Shown piece by piece: positions 3,550 through 5,656 of a DNA stretch of 5,656 nt. Source of the stretch: CAVZRC01 sp052148775 (GTDB taxonomy: Bacteria > Planctomycetota > Planctomycetia > Isosphaerales > Isosphaeraceae); the NCBI GenBank assembly GCA_052148775.1, contig JBKQHM010000824.1:1-5656 (forward strand), read 5' to 3'. Numbering within the stretch: position 1 is the stretch's first letter; each line of letters starts with the position of its first letter. A program made the position numbers and the translations under genes. The notes beneath the pieces are model-generated. The model did no database searches and had not been told where the DNA came from. It saw only the letters and a program-made list of their open reading frames with translations.

Positions 3550-5652
3550 TTACTCGCCCTTCCCGCTCGTCAGTTCGCGAACCAATCGATCGGCATGATA
3601 GATCGATCGCAGCGACTCGATGATCCCCCGGGAGTCGACGGAGACCGCACGGGCCTGGCGGTCGTCGTAGCCGAAGTCGAGGACCAGGGACTGGATGTTG
3701 CCATCGAAGATCAGGCCGACGACCTGATTCTCGCGATTCACGACCGGGCTGCCGGAGTTGCCGCCGATGATGTCGGCCGTCGAGATGAAGTTCAAGGGCG
3801 TGTCGAGTACGAGCTTTCCCATGTCGCGGGCCTTGATCCAGCTCGGCGGCAATTCGTAGGGCGGGGTGTTCCCGTGCTTCTTGGCATGCTCGAAGGCACC
3901 TCCGATGGTGGTGAACGGAGGGATCGGCCGGTCGTCGAACTCGTATCCCTTCACGACACCGAAGGCGAGCCGCAAGGTGAAGGTGGCGTCGGGATAGACG
4001 GCATCGCCTTTGACGTCGAAGATGGCCTTGGCGATGGTGGCGTAATTGGCGGCCTCGACGCCCTCGACCTGATCCTCTCGGATCTTCCGGACGGCGCGGG
4101 CCTCGGCGTCGACGGCCATCGCGAGCTCGATCATCGGGTCGTGCGAGGCCAGGATCGCCTCCTTACCGCCCTCGGCCAGCTTGCGCCGGACCTCCACGTT
4201 GGCCAGCTTGGTCTCCGTGACGAGCTGCCGGGCGGCCTCACCCGGCGACCGGCCATGGAGCACTCGATCCACCAGGGGATCATCGGACATCGCCCTCTTC
4301 CACTGGGCCAACGAGTGGGCGAGTTTCGCCTCTTCAAACACCGGGTAAATGGGCGCGGGGGAGAACAGCTCCAGCTCGAGCGACGTGAGCCCCGATTCCC
4401 GGTACTCCTTCAAGCGGTCCGAGTTCGGCTTGATCTTCTCCTCGGCCAGGCGGACGAGCTTGCGGGCGATCTCGAAGGTCGTGGCGTCGAAGGCCCAGCC
4501 GCGTTCCAGGTAGCTGAATGGCTTGAGGATCCGCACAGCCGTCTTCTGGGCCTCGGCGATCCGATCCCAGGCGGAGTCTCCCGGCTCGCCGGGCTTGGCC
4601 CCAGCCTTGATCCGGGACCGCAACTCGGACTCGTCGCGCGCTTTCCGGTCCATGAACGCGGCGTCGCGCAATCCCTCCAGCCCGCCGACGCGCGCCTTGC
4701 GGCTATTCTGGATGCTGAAAAGGTCCTCCTTGGCCTGCCGGGCCGCCTCCTCGCCGTCGCGACTGAAGGCCAGCAGGAAGGCTTCCTTATGCTTCAGGAA
4801 ATCCAGCAGGAACGGGAAGGCGGTGTCGCGCAGATACTCGAGGCTGGCGACGGTATTGAGCCGGTCGGTGCGCCCGGGATGCCCGGCCACGAAGACCAGG
4901 TCTCCGTCTTTCGACCCGTCGGGGCTCCACTTCAGGAAGTGCTCGAGCTTCGCCGGCTTGCCGTCCTCGTAGGCCCTGAAGAAGCACATATCGAGGTCAT
5001 AGCGGGGGTATTCGAAATTGTCCGGGTCGCCTCCGAAGAAGGCGATGTCGAACTCCGGCGCGAAGACCAGCCGGACGTCCGTGTACTTCTTATAGGAATA
5101 AAGGTGGTACTGCCCGCCCTGGTAGAGGGTGACGACGTCGTTGCGATGCCCGTTCTTGTCGGTGGCCTCCTTCTCGATCTGGGCCATCGCGCGCCGGCGA
5201 ACCTCGGCGGCCTTGGCGTCGTCCATCCCGGCGGGTACGTCTTGATTGACCCGGGCGGTCACATCCTCGATGCCGATCAGGACGTTGAGCTCGAGATCCG
5301 GAGCCTTGACCTCCTCGGCGTAGCTGCGCGCGAAGAAGCCGTCGCGATGATAGTCCTTCTTCGGCGTGCTCAGCTTGGACAAGGTGTCCGCGCCGACGTG
5401 ATGGTTCGTCATGATCAGTCCGTCGGCCGAGACGAACGACCCCGAGCCCCCGTTGTTGAATCGGACCGCCGACGATCGCAGATGCTCCGCCCATCCCGCC
5501 GGCGGCTTGAAGCCGTATCGCGCCTTGAGATGCGCCACGGGCAGGTTATTGAAGACCCACATCCCCTCATCTGCCAGAACCGATGCGGACATCATGACAC
5601 TCGCCAGGGAGAAGATGACACCAACAAACCCGAGAGCCGGCCGGAACCTCAT
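3550..5652 (-). CDS. S46-family serine dipeptidyl peptidase (DPP7/DPP11 type), exported, complete
   Basis: The 700-residue length is that expected for S46 peptidases, which release dipeptides from the N-terminus of peptides in the periplasm. Residues 1-27 are a signal peptide (VLA cut site), followed by the family start DEGMW. The triad is readable: His85 in TNHHV (82-86), Asp221 in DNFEYPRYDLD (211-221) and Ser633 in GGNSGSP (630-636). By alignment from memory with the studied DPP11 and DPP-BII enzymes, Asn212, Asp650 and perhaps Asn316 would hold the substrate's free amino end. The residue 18 after the serine is Gly651 (FDGN); in this family Gly there goes with hydrophobic P1 preference and Arg with acidic preference, so a DPP7-like specificity is inferred. 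The region at about 280-540 is mostly helical, as expected for the capping domain. Oddities: Val86 where Cys usually follows HH, Phe213 where Trp is usual, and a single Cys (223) in the mature chain. The ATG is four bases from the right edge, so its ribosome binding site is not visible; an earlier start cannot be excluded but the signal peptide fits. Confidence 0.95.
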   Translation of the reverse strand: MRFRPALGFVGVIFSLASVMMSASVLADEGMWVFNNLPVAHLKARYGFKPPAGWAEHLRSSAVRFNNGGSGSFVSADGLIMTNHHVGADTLSKLSTPKKDYHRDGFFARSYAEEVKAPDLELNVLIGIEDVTARVNQDVPAGMDDAKAAEVRRRAMAQIEKEATDKNGHRNDVVTLYQGGQYHLYSYKKYTDVRLVFAPEFDIAFFGGDPDNFEYPRYDLDMCFFRAYEDGKPAKLEHFLKWSPDGSKDGDLVFVAGHPGRTDRLNTVASLEYLRDTAFPFLLDFLKHKEAFLLAFSRDGEEAARQAKEDLFSIQNSRKARVGGLEGLRDAAFMDRKARDESELRSRIKAGAKPGEPGDSAWDRIAEAQKTAVRILKPFSYLERGWAFDATTFEIARKLVRLAEEKIKPNSDRLKEYRESGLTSLELELFSPAPIYPVFEEAKLAHSLAQWKRAMSDDPLVDRVLHGRSPGEAARQLVTETKLANVEVRRKLAEGGKEAILASHDPMIELAMAVDAEARAVRKIREDQVEGVEAANYATIAKAIFDVKGDAVYPDATFTLRLAFGVVKGYEFDDRPIPPFTTIGGAFEHAKKHGNTPPYELPPSWIKARDMGKLVLDTPLNFISTADIIGGNSGSPVVNRENQVVGLIFDGNIQSLVLDFGYDDRQARAVSVDSRGIIESLRSIYHADRLVRELTSGKGE

Positions 5653-5656
5653 GGAT

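Noticed and set aside
4523..4972. 149-codon plus-strand open frame
   Set aside because: It lies wholly antisense to the S46 peptidase and its translation is a Ser/Arg-rich shadow without a domain.
5090..5494. 134-codon minus-strand open frame in another register
   Set aside because: It overlaps the conserved His-containing part of the S46 peptidase in a different frame and is Arg/Gly-rich noise.

Overview
The window reads as high-GC chromosomal DNA from a planctomycete, most likely a soil or freshwater member of the Isosphaeraceae/Gemmatales type. The main evidence is the leftmost gene. It combines a planctomycete-type cytochrome c domain, a WD40 propeller, an Ig-like domain and the start of a DUF1549-type second cytochrome module, an architecture essentially confined to Planctomycetota and a few relatives. 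No mobile element, CRISPR array, tRNA or rRNA was seen.

Layout, left to right. (1) Positions 1-2140, minus strand: a secreted cytochrome/WD40/Ig-like/DUF1549 protein whose C-terminus lies beyond the left edge. It has no stop codon inside the window, so it is easily missed; a 719-codon open frame on the opposite strand is only its shadow. (2) Positions 2141-2655: a 515-base divergent non-coding region with a nested hairpin, a possible 21-codon micro-ORF and a candidate extended -10 promoter. (3) Positions 2656-2820, plus strand: a 54-residue protein with one C-terminal membrane segment. (4) Positions 2821-3134: a hairpin-rich stretch with no recognised gene. (5) Positions 3135-3464, plus strand: a 109-residue exported or membrane-anchored DUF4177-like protein. 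(6) Positions 3465-3549: a convergent spacer holding a perfect 9-bp GC-rich inverted repeat, probably a two-way terminator. (7) Positions 3550-5652, minus strand: a complete 700-residue S46-family serine dipeptidyl peptidase, exported, with its catalytic triad intact.

The two large genes and the DUF4177-like gene all carry export signals, and the small gene has a membrane segment, so the window is mostly about the cell envelope or periplasm. The genes are not arranged as one operon: there is a divergent pair (cytochrome/WD40 and small membrane protein) and a convergent pair (DUF4177-like and S46 peptidase). A joint pathway cannot be inferred. I found no clearly new biological system. The best leads are the two different haem-type motifs flanking a propeller and Ig-like domain in one chain, the divergent S46 active-site surroundings, and the structured intergenic DNA.
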